DNA of 64,000 nucleotides from Maribellus comscasis (GCF_009762775.1 NZ_CP046401.1:5282001-5346000), one strand, 5' to 3'. Counted from the first letter of the stretch, positions 16,595 to 26,211 are shown. Program-made: numbers and translations. Notes: generated by a model from the letters alone, not told the origin.

Positions 16595-17713
16595 TTAAGC
16601 TGATACCGGATTTAATTTTTTCCCGGTCAGCCGTTGTATATTCCGAACCATTATATGTTCGTCCTGAGAATAAAATGAAAGCGCTGTTCCTCGTTGTCCT
16701 GCACGTCCGGTGCGTCCGATTCTATGTACATATGTTTCGGCCACGTCAGGCAGATCGTAATTTATTACGAGTTCCAAGTTGGCAATGTCAATCCCCCTGG
16801 CAGCGATATCGGTCGCAACAATCACACTTGTTCTTCCTGATTTAAAATTCGATAATGCTCTTTGCCGTGCAACTTGCGATTTGTTTCCATGTATGGCTTC
16901 GCATTCAATCCGGTTGTTGTTCAACACTTTCGCAATTTTATCGGCACCGCGTTTAGTACGTGAAAAAATTAAAACCGACTTGTTTAAATCCTGTCTTAGC
17001 AGCGAAATCAAAAGTTGGTTCTTTTTCTGTCTTTCCACATAATACAAATGTTGCTCAATCATGTCGGTGGCAGAAGATACCGGAACAATTCTTATTGTAA
17101 CCGGATTCTGCAAAATCGATCTCGAAAGTTTACTAATTTCTGACGGCATTGTAGCCGAGAAAAACAGTGTTTGTTTCTGTTTTGGCAACATTGGCAACAA
17201 ACGTTTTATATCGTGTATAAAGCCCATGTCAAGCATGCGGTCGGCTTCATCCAACACAAAATGCCGGATGTGATCGAGCGAAATGTGCTTTTGGTTGATC
17301 AGGTCGAGTAGCCGTCCGGGAGTAGCGACCAAAATATCAACTCCGCGTCTTAGTTTGTCTACCTGTGGTTTTTGGTTTACCCCACCAAAAATAACCGCCT
17401 GCCGAAGACTTGTATATTGCGAATAATCCCAGAAGCTTTCGCCAATTTGTATGGCTAATTCCCTGGTTGGTGTAAGTATTAATGCTTTTATCTCTCTTCT
17501 TCGCACGCTAAACGGAGCTTCTTCCAACTGTTGTATAATCGGAATGGCAAAAGCTGCTGTTTTTCCCGTACCTGTTTGGGCAATTCCGAGCAAGTCCCCA
17601 CCCTTTAGGGCAGTGGGAATGGCCTTCTCCTGAATAGGAGTAGGATTTTCGTATTTTTTGTTTGACAGAGCTTTTAATATTGGCTCTGAAATATTTAATT
17701 CTTTAAATGTCAT
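16595..17713 (-). CDS. DEAD-box RNA helicase (RhlE-like)
   Basis: 372 residues. The motifs are all present: Q motif PTPIQEKAIP, Walker A AQTGTGKT, Ia PTRELA, DEAD in VLDEADRMLD, SAT in FFSATMP, and the C-terminal HRIGRTGRAG. The C-terminal extension is very short, so it is a minimal RhlE-type helicase. It would unwind short RNA duplexes with ATP. Position upstream of two cold-shock genes and an RRM gene suggests cold-adapted RNA remodelling. Confidence 0.93.
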   Translation of the reverse strand: MTFKELNISEPILKALSNKKYENPTPIQEKAIPTALKGGDLLGIAQTGTGKTAAFAIPIIQQLEEAPFSVRRREIKALILTPTRELAIQIGESFWDYSQYTSLRQAVIFGGVNQKPQVDKLRRGVDILVATPGRLLDLINQKHISLDHIRHFVLDEADRMLDMGFIHDIKRLLPMLPKQKQTLFFSATMPSEISKLSRSILQNPVTIRIVPVSSATDMIEQHLYYVERQKKNQLLISLLRQDLNKSVLIFSRTKRGADKIAKVLNNNRIECEAIHGNKSQVARQRALSNFKSGRTSVIVATDIAARGIDIANLELVINYDLPDVAETYVHRIGRTGRAGQRGTALSFYSQDEHIMVRNIQRLTGKKLNPVSA

Positions 17714-17789
17714 ACTTTAATTTGCTGTTTTCATTACAGCATTTATTATTAATTACTAATTCGAGTGAAATATGCGGGGGCATCCTGAA

Positions 17790-18917
17790 TCATGAGTCCG
17801 CCAAGATATCACGTATAGCAATAGAGCTATATTTTGTTAGTTGATAATCTTTTTTTTGCGCATCAGCAAACTCTTTTTTAAGTTGTTGTACCACTTCCTT
17901 AACACTGCTGATTTTTTCTGCCAGGTAAGCGTTGGCTCCTGCAAATGCATAGCCTTTATTCATATTTCCTTTTGCTGCATTATAAAGTGCCATGATAATG
18001 CAATAAGGACTTTTTGTATAATCGCATGTTTTTATGCACTGAAACGGGCATTTCTTTGGGCGTTCTTTGCCTTCGTTTACACTTCGGATAAAGTTACCAT
18101 CAAGGGCACGCCCGGGCATTCCTACCGGGCTTTGGATGATCATCGTATCTTTTTGTGATGAGCTTACATAAGATTGCTTGAATAATTGTGACGCATCGCA
18201 TTCCTGCGTGGGAACAAACAAACTGCCAATTTGTACTCCCGAAGCACCAAGTTCCATAATGCGCAATACATCTTCGCCTGTTGTAATTCCTCCTGCTGCA
18301 ATAACCGGAATTACTTTCTCTTGATTGTAGGCCGACGTAACTGATACAACCTCAGGAATTAATTTTTCGAGTGCGTAGTTTTCGTCTTCAATCTGTTCTC
18401 TTTTGAACCCAAGATGTCCTCCTGCTTTAGGACCTTCTACAACAAACGCATCGGGAAGATAGTTATAGTTTGTTTGCCATTTCTGACAAATAACTTTTGC
18501 AGCACGGCCTGACGAAACAATAGGAACGAGTAATGTCTTGCTCCCTTCAGTCAGATAAGAGGGCAAGTCTAACGGCAAACCTGCTCCTGAGAATATTACA
18601 TCTGCTTTTTCTGCAATGGAGGTTCGTACCATATCTGCAAAATTCGATAATGCAACCATTATATTTACGCCGATAGTACCTTTGGTTAATTCACGTGCTT
18701 TGCGTATTTCCTCTTTTAAACCCCAAATACTATCTTTTAAATAGTCAGGGGGCGATTGTTTGTATAGCAATCCCAAGCCGGCGCTTGATATTACGCCCAC
18801 ACCTCCTTCGTTTGCAACTGCTGAAGCTAATCCGGAAAGCGAAATTCCTACCCCCATGCCACCTTGAATAACCGGGAGTTTGATTTCCTTGTTCCCTAAA
18901 AAAAACGATTTTGTCAT
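17790..18917 (-). CDS. Nitronate monooxygenase family FMN enzyme
   Basis: 375 residues from the Met of MTKSFFLGNK; an upstream frame extends to 18953 but adds an unlikely N-terminus. TIM-barrel signatures are visible: VIQGGMGVGIS near the start, VEGPKAGGHLG, AAGGITTGEDVLRIMELGASGVQIGS (read as AAGGITTGED and GASGVQIGS). Cys-rich PKKCPFQCIKTCDY is an addition seen in some anaerobe members and might bind metal. The family oxidises nitronates or acts as enoyl-reductase-like FMN enzymes. Nothing in the neighbourhood fixes the substrate. Confidence 0.85.
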   Translation of the reverse strand: MTKSFFLGNKEIKLPVIQGGMGVGISLSGLASAVANEGGVGVISSAGLGLLYKQSPPDYLKDSIWGLKEEIRKARELTKGTIGVNIMVALSNFADMVRTSIAEKADVIFSGAGLPLDLPSYLTEGSKTLLVPIVSSGRAAKVICQKWQTNYNYLPDAFVVEGPKAGGHLGFKREQIEDENYALEKLIPEVVSVTSAYNQEKVIPVIAAGGITTGEDVLRIMELGASGVQIGSLFVPTQECDASQLFKQSYVSSSQKDTMIIQSPVGMPGRALDGNFIRSVNEGKERPKKCPFQCIKTCDYTKSPYCIIMALYNAAKGNMNKGYAFAGANAYLAEKISSVKEVVQQLKKEFADAQKKDYQLTKYSSIAIRDILADS

Positions 18918-19245
18918 ATATAATACAAGTGTGTCACGAACATTGTGAAACACACTTCGCGACTTGTTAATCTAAACAAGAAAGTTGATTTTGATGTCGA
19001 ATTGACGATGGGAAGGTTCGCTGAAAAAAGCGAAACGAAGCATTGCTTTAGACGATTTCAATAAAAAACCTGATTGTTAAGGGTGCTAAGGTATGAAATA
19101 ATATTGATTAGGGAAGACATTTATGGTATTTTAACATGTGTGTGGTATCCCAGCAAGATAATCAAAAAATATTTTTACCAAGTTGGGAAAAGGTTGGGAA
19201 ACAAAGTTTTTGAAAGGTGTAATCTTTGTTTCAAACATCAAAATT

Positions 19246-19362
19246 ATGGAAGTAATTACATTTGAAAGTAAAGCTTATCAAGACCTTGTTCAGAAAATAG
19301 AAGACATTGCTGACTATGTAACGAAAAACAAGTTAGATGCTATCCCTAATTCAGAAGTTTGA
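19246..19362 (+). pseudogene. N-terminal fragment of a small helix-turn-helix/excisionase-type protein
   Basis: 38 residues, MEVITFESKAYQDLVQKIEDI then DYVTKN, ending at an early stop. This looks like the start of the small HTH DNA-binding proteins (MEVIT.ES.A...L..KL..I pattern) carried by Bacteroidota mobile elements. The helix-turn-helix itself is absent, so the gene is broken. It marks the left side of the mobile-remnant region. Confidence 0.45.
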
Positions 19363-19388
19363 CGAAATATGTTGTTTATAAAGCAGAT

Positions 19389-19688
19389 TCAGTAGTTTCT
19401 TTTTCCCCTGACCCATGAAACGAAAATGCCTGAAAAGCATAAGGCGCTGAAAATTATAAATAGCAATTTGACACTTCTCATAAAAAGGGGATGTGTCGAT
19501 GGTATTATATTTCCATCACCAATAAAAAGGTGAATTATCAGAGTAGCAACACCGAGGCTCATCATTTGCCCGGTAAGTCGCATACTTTCCAACGTGGCAG
19601 AAGAAATACCTGTTTGTTGTTTACTAATCGAGTCCATTACAGAATTTGTATTTAGCGAAGAAAACAGTCCAAACCCATGTTGGAGTTG
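19389..19688 (-). pseudogene. C-terminal fragment of an MFS (DHA2-type) transporter
   Basis: About 99 residues. The frame is open from 19688 and reads HGFGLFSSLNTNSVMDSI, then ATLESMRLTGQMMS and two final TM segments. The motif GFGLF.S.N.N..M is typical of the last third of DHA2 drug exporters. About three-quarters of the gene is missing; the frame is lost just beside the left inverted repeat of the IS3 remnant, so insertion or deletion at the IS cut it. Confidence 0.7.
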
Positions 19689-19698
19689 TTAACTTAGA

Positions 19699-20961
19699 GG
19701 AGACAAATTTCTAAGGCAGGAGATACAAAATTAATACCTTAGAAAGATGGATTGTAAAAAAAGATATATACAATAAAGAATTTAAAGAAAAAGCGGTTTT
19801 ATTGAGTTGCCAACGAGATAATCTGAAAGAATTGGCAAATGAACTCGGTATCAACGTAGAGTGTTTATATAAATGGAGGAAGGCTGCAAAACGTGAGGGC
19901 ATTATTCCTTCTGAGAATGAAATAACGGGTACCAAAACCACGATTGATACCCAAGAGGTAAAACAGTTAAAAAAAGAGCTCAAAGAGGCTCGGTTGGAAC
20001 TTGAAATATTAAAAAAGGCGGTGTACATCTTTTCCAAGAGCGGTGGAAACTCTACCAATTTGTAGGGGAAAACAAAGGGGATATCCCATCGAAAAGATGT
20101 GCAAAATATTTGGTATCAGCAGGAGCAGTTATTATAAGTGGCTAAAAGGTAGCGTTCCCAAACGCAAACTCGAAACTTGTATATTGACAAAAGAGATAGA
20201 AGAAATTTTTGAAATGAGCAATGGGACTTATGGCAGCCCACGCATTGCAGCGGAATTAAAACGCTAGGAGTTCAAGGTGTCCAGGCAGCGCGTGGCCAAG
20301 CTGATGCGAGAAAATGGGCTGAGGGAGCAAGGTCAGAAGAAAATACAGGGTGACCGCTGACAGCAACCATAAGTACCCGGTAGCAAAGAACCTGTTGGGG
20401 CGGAATTTTTTTCCTGATGCCATCTGTAAAAGTTGGGTATCGGATATTACATACGTCAAGACCAAAAAAGGCTGGCTGTATTTAACAATCATATTGGATT
20501 TATTTGACCGGCAGGTAATTGGATGGTCACTGAGCAAAACATTGCTCACAAGCGACACAATAATACCTGCTTGGAAAATGGCGCTATCAAAGAGAAAAAT
20601 ATCGGGCGAGCTTATTTTTCATTCAGATAGGGCGTGCAATATGCATGTAAAGAATTTACCGGGCTGTTAAAAGCAAACAGCCTTGTAATACGAAGCATGA
20701 GCAGGAAAGCAAATTGTTGGGGTTGGGACAATGCTGTTGCTGAAAGCTTCTTCAAGACATTGAAAACAGAGTGGGTATACCATCAAAAATATAAAACAAT
20801 ACAAGAATCTGAATTATCTGTATTTGAATATATTGAGATCTGGTATAACAGAAAAAGGCTACATTCTGCATTGGGTTATTGCACACCCGTAGAGTCTAAG
20901 CTTTTTTCTCTTTAATTGAATAATTTTAAAAATGTAGCATAGGTCTTAAAAATTTGTTTCC
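19699..20961 (+). mobile_element. Decayed IS3-family insertion sequence
   Basis: Ends show imperfect inverted repeats: GGAGACAAATTTCTAAGGC at 19699-19717 and its near reverse complement at 20943-20961 (GGAAACAAATTTTTAAGAC). It holds orfA and orfB-type coding with several disruptions. The left flank is an MFS fragment and the right flank a DnaE2 fragment, which do not belong together, so the element sits at a rearrangement or deletion point. I saw no clear target duplication. Confidence 0.75.
19755..20915 (+). pseudogene. IS3-family transposase, multiple frameshifts and a stop
   Basis: OrfA-like coding (about 19755-20065) contains an HTH (LKELANELGINVECLYKWRK) and coiled coil; its start has a frameshift. 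A slippery A AAA AAG lies at 20011-20017 in the orfA frame, as used for -1 frameshifting. OrfB pieces follow: GISRSSYYKW, then GTYGSPRIAAELKR with an in-frame TAG at 20266, then WVSDITYVKTKKGW, then HSDRA with a frameshift near 20630, then [20 protein letters not shown] and E of the DDE triad remain readable in separate frames, but the protein cannot be made whole. Confidence 0.85.
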
Positions 20962-20991
20962 TTTTTTTGCAATTCCAATCATCCAACCGGG

Positions 20992-21552
20992 ATGTTTGTT
21001 GGTACACCTTCGCAAAGTGAAGAAGAAGGGCTTACTGAGCTACCAGTCATGACAGCCGGAGAACATATGATCCAGGATTATGCCAGCACTTCGTTGTCTT
21101 TGAAAGCCCATCCGGTCAGCTTTTTCAGAACAAGGCTGGAGCAACTGCAGGTTACGCCTGCTTCGGAATTAAGTAAAATGAAAAACGGACAGTTCGTCAA
21201 AGTTTGTGGGTTGATAACAGTCAGGCAACGCCCTAGTACAGCCAGCGGTGTGCTGTTTATCACCATTGAAGATGAAACCGGGTTTGCTAACCTGGTTGTA
21301 TGGTTCACCATATTTGAGAAATACCGCAAAGTGATCCTGCAGTCCCGACTGCTAATGGTAGCAGGTAAATTACAGATTGAAGGCGAGGTCATCCATGTGG
21401 TTGTCAATGCCTGTTTTAATATGAATGAACTAATGGTGCCCGATACAGGCGGGCGCAATATCGGATCTGTCCGTAAGCCGATGGATATTGGGAAAAAGAA
21501 TGGTGGCGAAACTGTACAGGGGGAACTTTTCCCATCAAGGGATTTTAAGTAG
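20992..21552 (+). pseudogene. C-terminal fragment of error-prone DNA polymerase DnaE2
   Basis: About 186 residues matching the end of DnaE2/ImuC: LSLKAHPVSFFR, VKVCGLITVRQRP.TASGVLF.T.EDETG.ANLVVW (seen as ITVRQRPSTASGV and EDETGFANLVVW) and GEVIHVVV, which form the OB-fold, then the natural tail ending LFPSRDF. The polymerase and PHP parts, over 800 residues, are missing. It begins just after the IS3 right end. It normally acts with ImuA/ImuB in damage-induced mutagenesis; none of these is nearby. Confidence 0.8.
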
Positions 21553-21820
21553 CTGATTTTACACAGATAATCGATTTTGTGTCGGTTATGTCAGCAGAAT
21601 TCACTATTTCCATGATCCTCAATAATTCTGCCTTCAGCCTGTCTTTTACAGCATTTTTTACGGCATCATTTACAGCATCATGATTAACATTCGTTTCTTT
21701 TCTGAATAATATATCATTTCCATGGACATTGAACTCCCCTTTTTCTGCCTTTAAAATATATTTATTAGGAATTGAAATAGTTGTCCTAAAAACATCACCC
21801 TCTTCAAAAACAGGTGCCAA
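21545..21820 (-). pseudogene. C-terminal fragment of an AlbA_2-type ATP-binding protein
   Basis: About 91 residues. APVFEEGDVFRTTISIP matches EPVFVEKDIFKTTVSLP of the intact protein at 22587-24125, and a NDAV-type repeat linker follows (NHDAVNDAVKNAVKD). The N-terminal AlbA_2 and ATPase-like parts are missing and the C-terminal winged helix is cut short. Its 3' end overlaps the convergent DnaE2 fragment by 8 bp. Confidence 0.65.
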
Positions 21821-21886
21821 CCAGAGTCTTAAGATTTTGGGAAAAAAGAATCCAAAATATTGAATATGCAGAAATAAAACTGAGCG

Positions 21887-22189
21887 CTAATTAATAACAG
21901 GAATTATATTTTCCTCAAACCATTCAAATGCTTTGTCTTGATCGTATTTTACATTAGGACTTAATAATCCTTCCATGTCTCCCAAAAACAGTGGGAATAC
22001 TTGTTTCTCTTTTAAATTGCCGATGAACTCCTTTAGCGTTGGAGGTTTACTTACAACAAACTTCATGTATTCTCGGTAGCAGTAAATAATTTGGTACAAG
22101 TTCAGATCAGAATGTTGACTAGCATAAAACAGGTCAAAAAGGTCCCGTCCTTTTTTGCGCTGATAAAGTGCCCTTAACTTGGTTCCCAA
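21887..22189 (-). pseudogene. C-terminal fragment of an AbiEii/AbiGii-type nucleotidyltransferase toxin
   Basis: About 100 residues; the open frame continues about 15 codons upstream (TTYYLDELLGTKLRALYQRRK-like, read as DELLGTKLRALYQRKKGRD). GTKLRALYQRKKGRDLFDL is a hallmark of the C-terminal part of AbiEii family proteins, which act as abortive-infection toxins with an AbiEi antitoxin. The nucleotidyltransferase GSxxRxxxDxD core is missing and no AbiEi gene is present, so it is inactive. Confidence 0.7.
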
Positions 22190-22424
22190 AAGTTCATCCA
22201 GATAATAAGTTGTTATGTTACACTTGCCCGAAAACCAGCCACTATTCCTGACATTTTAGTAATTTTATGCGAAAGGTATTATAATATGATAATTTATGCA
22301 TAAAATTACTAAATATTTTTGTTTTGAGAATTGGTTGCGATGCAATTAAAAAGTTCAATCGGTTTCAAAGAATATTGATTCTATTGATTTTTATTATTTG
22401 TAGTTTTCTGTTACACTCAAATTC

Positions 22425-22520
22425 CTGACAAAGTTATTTCGCTTCACGGAACGGTAGAGGGGAACATGCTTTCGTAGCTCGGTTCTTTCGGATGCATTTG
22501 TTCTGACGGAGACAAGGTAT
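22425..22520. repeat. Leader-type repeat, copy 1 (first block only)
   Basis: Contains the block CTGACAAAGTTAT, TCGCTTCACGGAAC, GGTAGAGGGGAAC, then GCTCGGTTCTTTCGGATGC. Closely similar blocks occur at 24183-24280 and, partly, 26212-26250, upstream of the two plus-strand genes. Here no gene follows on the plus strand, so the gene it led to may be lost. Confidence 0.6.
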
Positions 22521-22586
22521 AACAGCCTTATTGTTGCATTAAGATGTTATAAAAATCTTGGTCTTTTCAAACGACTTTAGAAATGG

Positions 22587-24125
22587 TCATAATCCGATTT
22601 TTTCAATCGCTCCAGAGGTTAGATAATAGCCCCCATCTTTTTGTCCTCCCTTGTAAACAACCAATTTTTTAATCTTTTGAATATCTCTTTTTATGGTTAC
22701 TTCTGATACATCAAGCCTTTCCGACAGTTCGGATGGTTTTAATCCAGGAGAATCGGTTAATATTTTAATGATCTTAGCCATACGGAGTCTTATTTTCAGA
22801 ATTACGGCATCATTTACAGTATCATTAACTGCATCATTTATTCTGGTAAAAATAATATCAGTATCATTTTTAACGGCATCAGTATCATTTCTCACTCCTC
22901 CAGTATCATTTGGAATATTTTCAGTATCATTTATAAGCTTTCCTTTACTAGGTGTTAAAGAAGGTAGTGATACAGTAGTTTTAAAAATGTCTTTTTCAAC
23001 AAAAACAGGTTCTGTACCTCCATAAAGTTTCCCATATTTAAAAACATTTCTAACGCCAGAACCAAGTTCGTCAGCCCGTCCTATTTGTTTAAATACCTCA
23101 AGAATAATCGGATTTTTAGGATGGGTATAGAAATTATCAGGATTAATAGTTCCCGGAATATAGGGTTTGTTCCAGTTTTCAATATCTACCTTGCTTTTCT
23201 CAATAACCAACCTGGAAGGAAAAGAATTCAAAAATTCTCGATGAACCAGAGTGTTGGCAATCACTTCCCTGAAAATTTTATCACGCAGGCTTATCCGCTG
23301 GTCATTTTCCAGAAAAAACGGATCTGGCAAATGTTTACGGATAAAATTCATTAAAAGGTCATAACTCTCAATGAGATTGGTTCTTACTTCCAGGCGGTCG
23401 TCATAACGATCTGTGTTTACAATCCTTACTAAAGCATCAGTTTTATACGCCGGCAGAATACTTTGAATAACTTCATCTTTCCCAAATAAAAGTACAGCAG
23501 CCAGAATAAAACCCTCTTCACCGGTTTTGAAATCTTTCCGGTATAGCTTGGCGCTACGAAGGATCTCTGCATTATTCATACTTTCCCAGGGGTGACCGGG
23601 AGTACGCACTGAAACCAGCTTCCTAACTCTGGCAATCAGGTCGGGACGAAAGTCTTCCAATGACAGAAATTTATAAATACCAGACTCCGTAAAACTATTT
23701 GACTTGCGCAGGTATAACTGTTCCACCAGGCTGTGATTACCGGTGATATTGAAATCACCGTCGCTGTTCCGGTCAAATATTTTCCCGGCTGTAGAATGTA
23801 CCTGTGAACTTTCGGGAATGTTCAGATAGATGATCTTCTTTCCATCCAGTTCTATAACTTCAGGAATAAGATAAATCGTTGGTGAAAGCTTCTGGGGATT
23901 GTTCATCGAGGTTACCAACCGGTCAACCAGTTGTTGAACCTGTGTTTCATCAACACCTTCAACTGTTCCGTCGTCAGTTACTCCCAAAAGTAAATGACCA
24001 CCCTTCCTGTTTAAGAAAGCACAAATACTTTCAAATGTATTCTTGTTGAGCTCATTTCGCGAGGTTTTAAACTCGATCGTTATCCCTTCTCCTTCTTTTA
24101 ATATTTGGCGTATTTGCTCAATCAT
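22587..24125 (-). CDS. AlbA_2-domain putative ATP-binding regulator with wHTH
   Basis: 512 residues. The AlbA_2/AAA_4 domain is N-terminal (GEGITIEFKTSRNELNKNTFESICAFLNRKGGHLLLGV, seen as EFKTSRNEL and GGHLLLGVTDDG). A central ATPase-like region has VIANTLVHREF and RADELGSGVRNVFKYG. Residues about 395-440 form a repetitive linker of NDT/NDAV units, and the C-terminus is a winged helix (GLKPSELSERLDVSEVTIKRDIQKI). Such proteins are regulators or defence-associated factors on mobile elements. It is intact and lies beside a fragment of its own family. Confidence 0.8.
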   Translation of the reverse strand: MIEQIRQILKEGEGITIEFKTSRNELNKNTFESICAFLNRKGGHLLLGVTDDGTVEGVDETQVQQLVDRLVTSMNNPQKLSPTIYLIPEVIELDGKKIIYLNIPESSQVHSTAGKIFDRNSDGDFNITGNHSLVEQLYLRKSNSFTESGIYKFLSLEDFRPDLIARVRKLVSVRTPGHPWESMNNAEILRSAKLYRKDFKTGEEGFILAAVLLFGKDEVIQSILPAYKTDALVRIVNTDRYDDRLEVRTNLIESYDLLMNFIRKHLPDPFFLENDQRISLRDKIFREVIANTLVHREFLNSFPSRLVIEKSKVDIENWNKPYIPGTINPDNFYTHPKNPIILEVFKQIGRADELGSGVRNVFKYGKLYGGTEPVFVEKDIFKTTVSLPSLTPSKGKLINDTENIPNDTGGVRNDTDAVKNDTDIIFTRINDAVNDTVNDAVILKIRLRMAKIIKILTDSPGLKPSELSERLDVSEVTIKRDIQKIKKLVVYKGGQKDGGYYLTSGAIEKIGL

Positions 24126-24182
24126 TTGACAAAAATAAGGATTTAAAATATATATTATTTCAGGTTTATCCTTTCTGTTACA

Positions 24183-24290
24183 CTCAAATTTCCGACAAAG
24201 TTATTAATCGCTTCCCGGAACAGTAAAGGGGAACTCGCTTTTCGTGGCTCGTTTCCTTCGGATGCGTTCAGTTTTTTGCTTTGTTCATTT
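24183..24290. repeat. Leader-type repeat, copy 2, first block
   Basis: Contains TTTCCGACAAAGTTATTAATCG then CTTCCCGGAAC, AGTAAAGGGGAAC and GCTCGTTTCCTTCGGATGC, matching copy 1 with few changes. It begins the 345-bp leader of the ArdC gene. No coding frame was seen. Confidence 0.65.
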
Positions 24291-24355
24291 AAGATGAACA
24301 GGTTAATTCAGTGAACAAGCAGTTTTGCAAAAAACTGACATGCACCCCGTTGACC

Positions 24356-24416
24356 TAATCCGGGACAGCTCAATGCCGGTACGCCAAAAATTTAAGTTTA
24401 ACGGCGTGCCAGATAA
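24356..24416 (+). promoter_or_regulatory. Leader-type repeat, copy 2, second block (structured)
   Basis: Reads TAATCCGGGACAGCTCAATG then CCGGTACGCC, an AT-rich stretch and GGCGTGCCAGAT. The arms ACGCC and GGCGT can form a hairpin. The same block, with the same order of elements, precedes the gene at 26433. It lies 55 bp before the ArdC start and is a good candidate for a conserved RNA structure or protein-binding leader. Confidence 0.65.
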
Positions 24417-24470
24417 ATCCGTCTGCTGACGGATGCCAAAATAAGTCCGAAAGGCATCGGCAGATTTCCC

Positions 24471-25385
24471 ATGAATTCTTCATTTGATATTTATGAAATG
24501 GTTAACAACCTGATTATCGAACGCCTTGAAGCAGGTGTCATTCCGTGGCAGATACCGTGGAAAATAGAAACTGCACTCCCTCAAAATATGGTTTACCGTA
24601 AATTGTACCGTGGTTTTAATTTCTGGTACCTGTTGACAGTGACAAAACAATATGGTTCCCCATTTTTCCTGACTTTCAAACAGGTCAAAGAACTGGGTGG
24701 CCATGTTTTAAAAGGTGAAAAAGGTTTCCCGGTTATATTTTGGAAGCTTTTGGATATAGAGGAAAAAGATGGCAATGTTGATCAGGTTCCTTTCCTCCGT
24801 TATTATACGGTTTTCAATCTGAAACAAACCGAAGGGATTGATGAAAGTAAAATGCCGGAAACAGAAGCTCATGACCATGAGTTTGACCCGATTGCCGATG
24901 CGGAACAATTAATTGAGTTCTGGGACGATAGTCCGGAGATCAAACTGAACCAGTCCCATGCGTATTATTCACCTATAAAGGATTGTGTCGGGATGCCTGA
25001 TTCCCGGTCATTCTTTTATGATGAACAATATTATTCAACCTTGTTTCATGAACTTATCCACTCTACGGGACACGCCAGAAGGTTAAACCGTCATGAGAAA
25101 TTACCCGACCATCAGTTTGGCTCAAGGGATTATAGTCAGGAAGAGTTGGTCGCTGAAATGGGAGCTGCGTATTTGTGCTATATGATCGGTATTGAAAATG
25201 CCACTATTGATAATAGCGCTTCCTATATCAAAAGCTGGATTGGTAAATTTAAGGAAGATAAAAAGATGCTGCTGATAGCTTCGTCGCAGGCTCAAAAGGC
25301 AGTGGACTATATCCTGGAGCATCAATCCAAACCAAATTGGCCTGCAAATACAAACCAGGCCGGACAATTGGCGGAGGCAGTTTAG
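24471..25385 (+). CDS. ArdC-like antirestriction protein (ssDNA-binding plus zincin-like peptidase domain)
   Basis: 304 residues. The N-terminal domain (about 1-125, VIPWQIPW and GFNFWYLL, typical of the ArdC ssDNA-binding DUF1738 part) is followed by a metallopeptidase domain with the zinc motif HELIHSTGH. ArdC proteins bind single-stranded DNA on entry of conjugative elements and protect it from restriction. It is followed by a terminator and preceded by the repeated leader, so it is a self-contained unit of a mobile element. Confidence 0.85.
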   Translation: MNSSFDIYEMVNNLIIERLEAGVIPWQIPWKIETALPQNMVYRKLYRGFNFWYLLTVTKQYGSPFFLTFKQVKELGGHVLKGEKGFPVIFWKLLDIEEKDGNVDQVPFLRYYTVFNLKQTEGIDESKMPETEAHDHEFDPIADAEQLIEFWDDSPEIKLNQSHAYYSPIKDCVGMPDSRSFFYDEQYYSTLFHELIHSTGHARRLNRHEKLPDHQFGSRDYSQEELVAEMGAAYLCYMIGIENATIDNSASYIKSWIGKFKEDKKMLLIASSQAQKAVDYILEHQSKPNWPANTNQAGQLAEAV

Positions 25386-25399
25386 CCTTCGCCTTTTTT
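25370..25399 (+). terminator. Intrinsic terminator overlapping the ArdC 3' end
   Basis: GGCGGAGGC, loop, GCCTTCGCC (one G-T pair) followed by six T. The 5' arm is inside the coding sequence and the stop codon lies in the loop. Confidence 0.8.
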
Positions 25400-25441
25400 A
25401 TCTCAAAAATTCACAGTTAATCACAATTAAGGGTTAAAAAA

Positions 25442-26149
25442 ATGGAAGAGTTAAAAAGTTTTTCCAAGTATATCCTGCAAATCGGGTACAAATATGGTTT
25501 GCATTCCGTATTTGAAGATTTTCTTGAAGTGGTAGTTTGTTCCCTGTCCCTAGGGACAAAAGAAGACCGGTATCATGAAATTGTCCGTAAATACGAAAAG
25601 CCGGATGCTTACCTGATGGCTGAAGCTTTTGGCGCTTTGGTTCTGGAAATGGACAACGAGGGACAAGGTTTGAAAGATTGCTTCGGTGACTTTTACATGG
25701 AATATCTCAGCCACGGGCATAACGGACAATTCTTTACCCCGGAACATATATGCGAACTGATGGCCCGGATGCTAAATCCGACAGGTTTTGGAGAGCGGGT
25801 AGCTGATTGTTGTTGCGGGTCTGGAAGGATGCTGTTGGCAGCAGCAAAAATAAGCAGGGATTCCTTATTTTTCGGGGCGGACATTGAGCGCACCTGTGCT
25901 ATGATGTGCCTGATTAACCTTTGTCTGAACGGACTTTTGGGCGAAGTCTGCTGGATGGATAAATTGTTGAACCGCTTTTATGCCGGATGGAGAATCGAGC
26001 TTCATCCGGCTCATAGAGTTCCGTATATCAGGGAAATTACAGAATCAGAAAGCTATGTGGTTTTAAGGTTGCCTGAAAAGAAGGAGGAAATCATTACGAA
26101 ACAGGTGCCGATAGGAGGAGTATCCCAGCAGTTGCTGTTTGAGTTTTAG
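25442..26149 (+). CDS. N6-adenine methyltransferase-like protein lacking the catalytic NPPY motif
   Basis: 235 residues. The N-terminal part carries GQFFTPEHICELMARML, the type I HsdM/N6-Mtase signature, and DCCCGSGRM is the SAM-binding motif I. The expected motif IV (N/D-PP-Y/F) is absent; the corresponding place reads VCWMDKLLNRF. Thus it probably binds SAM without methylating, or it is a shortened relative. It follows ArdC by 56 bp and ends in its own terminator. Confidence 0.75.
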   Translation: MEELKSFSKYILQIGYKYGLHSVFEDFLEVVVCSLSLGTKEDRYHEIVRKYEKPDAYLMAEAFGALVLEMDNEGQGLKDCFGDFYMEYLSHGHNGQFFTPEHICELMARMLNPTGFGERVADCCCGSGRMLLAAAKISRDSLFFGADIERTCAMMCLINLCLNGLLGEVCWMDKLLNRFYAGWRIELHPAHRVPYIREITESESYVVLRLPEKKEEIITKQVPIGGVSQQLLFEF

Positions 26150-26169
26150 GGGCGGGAAGCCCCTTTTTT
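26149..26169 (+). terminator. Intrinsic terminator after the methylase-like gene
   Basis: GGGGC, five-base loop, GCCCC and six T, beginning at the last base of the stop codon. Confidence 0.8.
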
Positions 26170-26211
26170 GTTCGTTTTAGCATTTAGAAGGTAAAACCAC
26201 TCCATTTAAAA

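Noticed and set aside
19074..19265. 63-residue plus-strand frame
   Set aside because: No recognisable features; it overlaps the better supported HTH fragment and lies in mobile-element debris.
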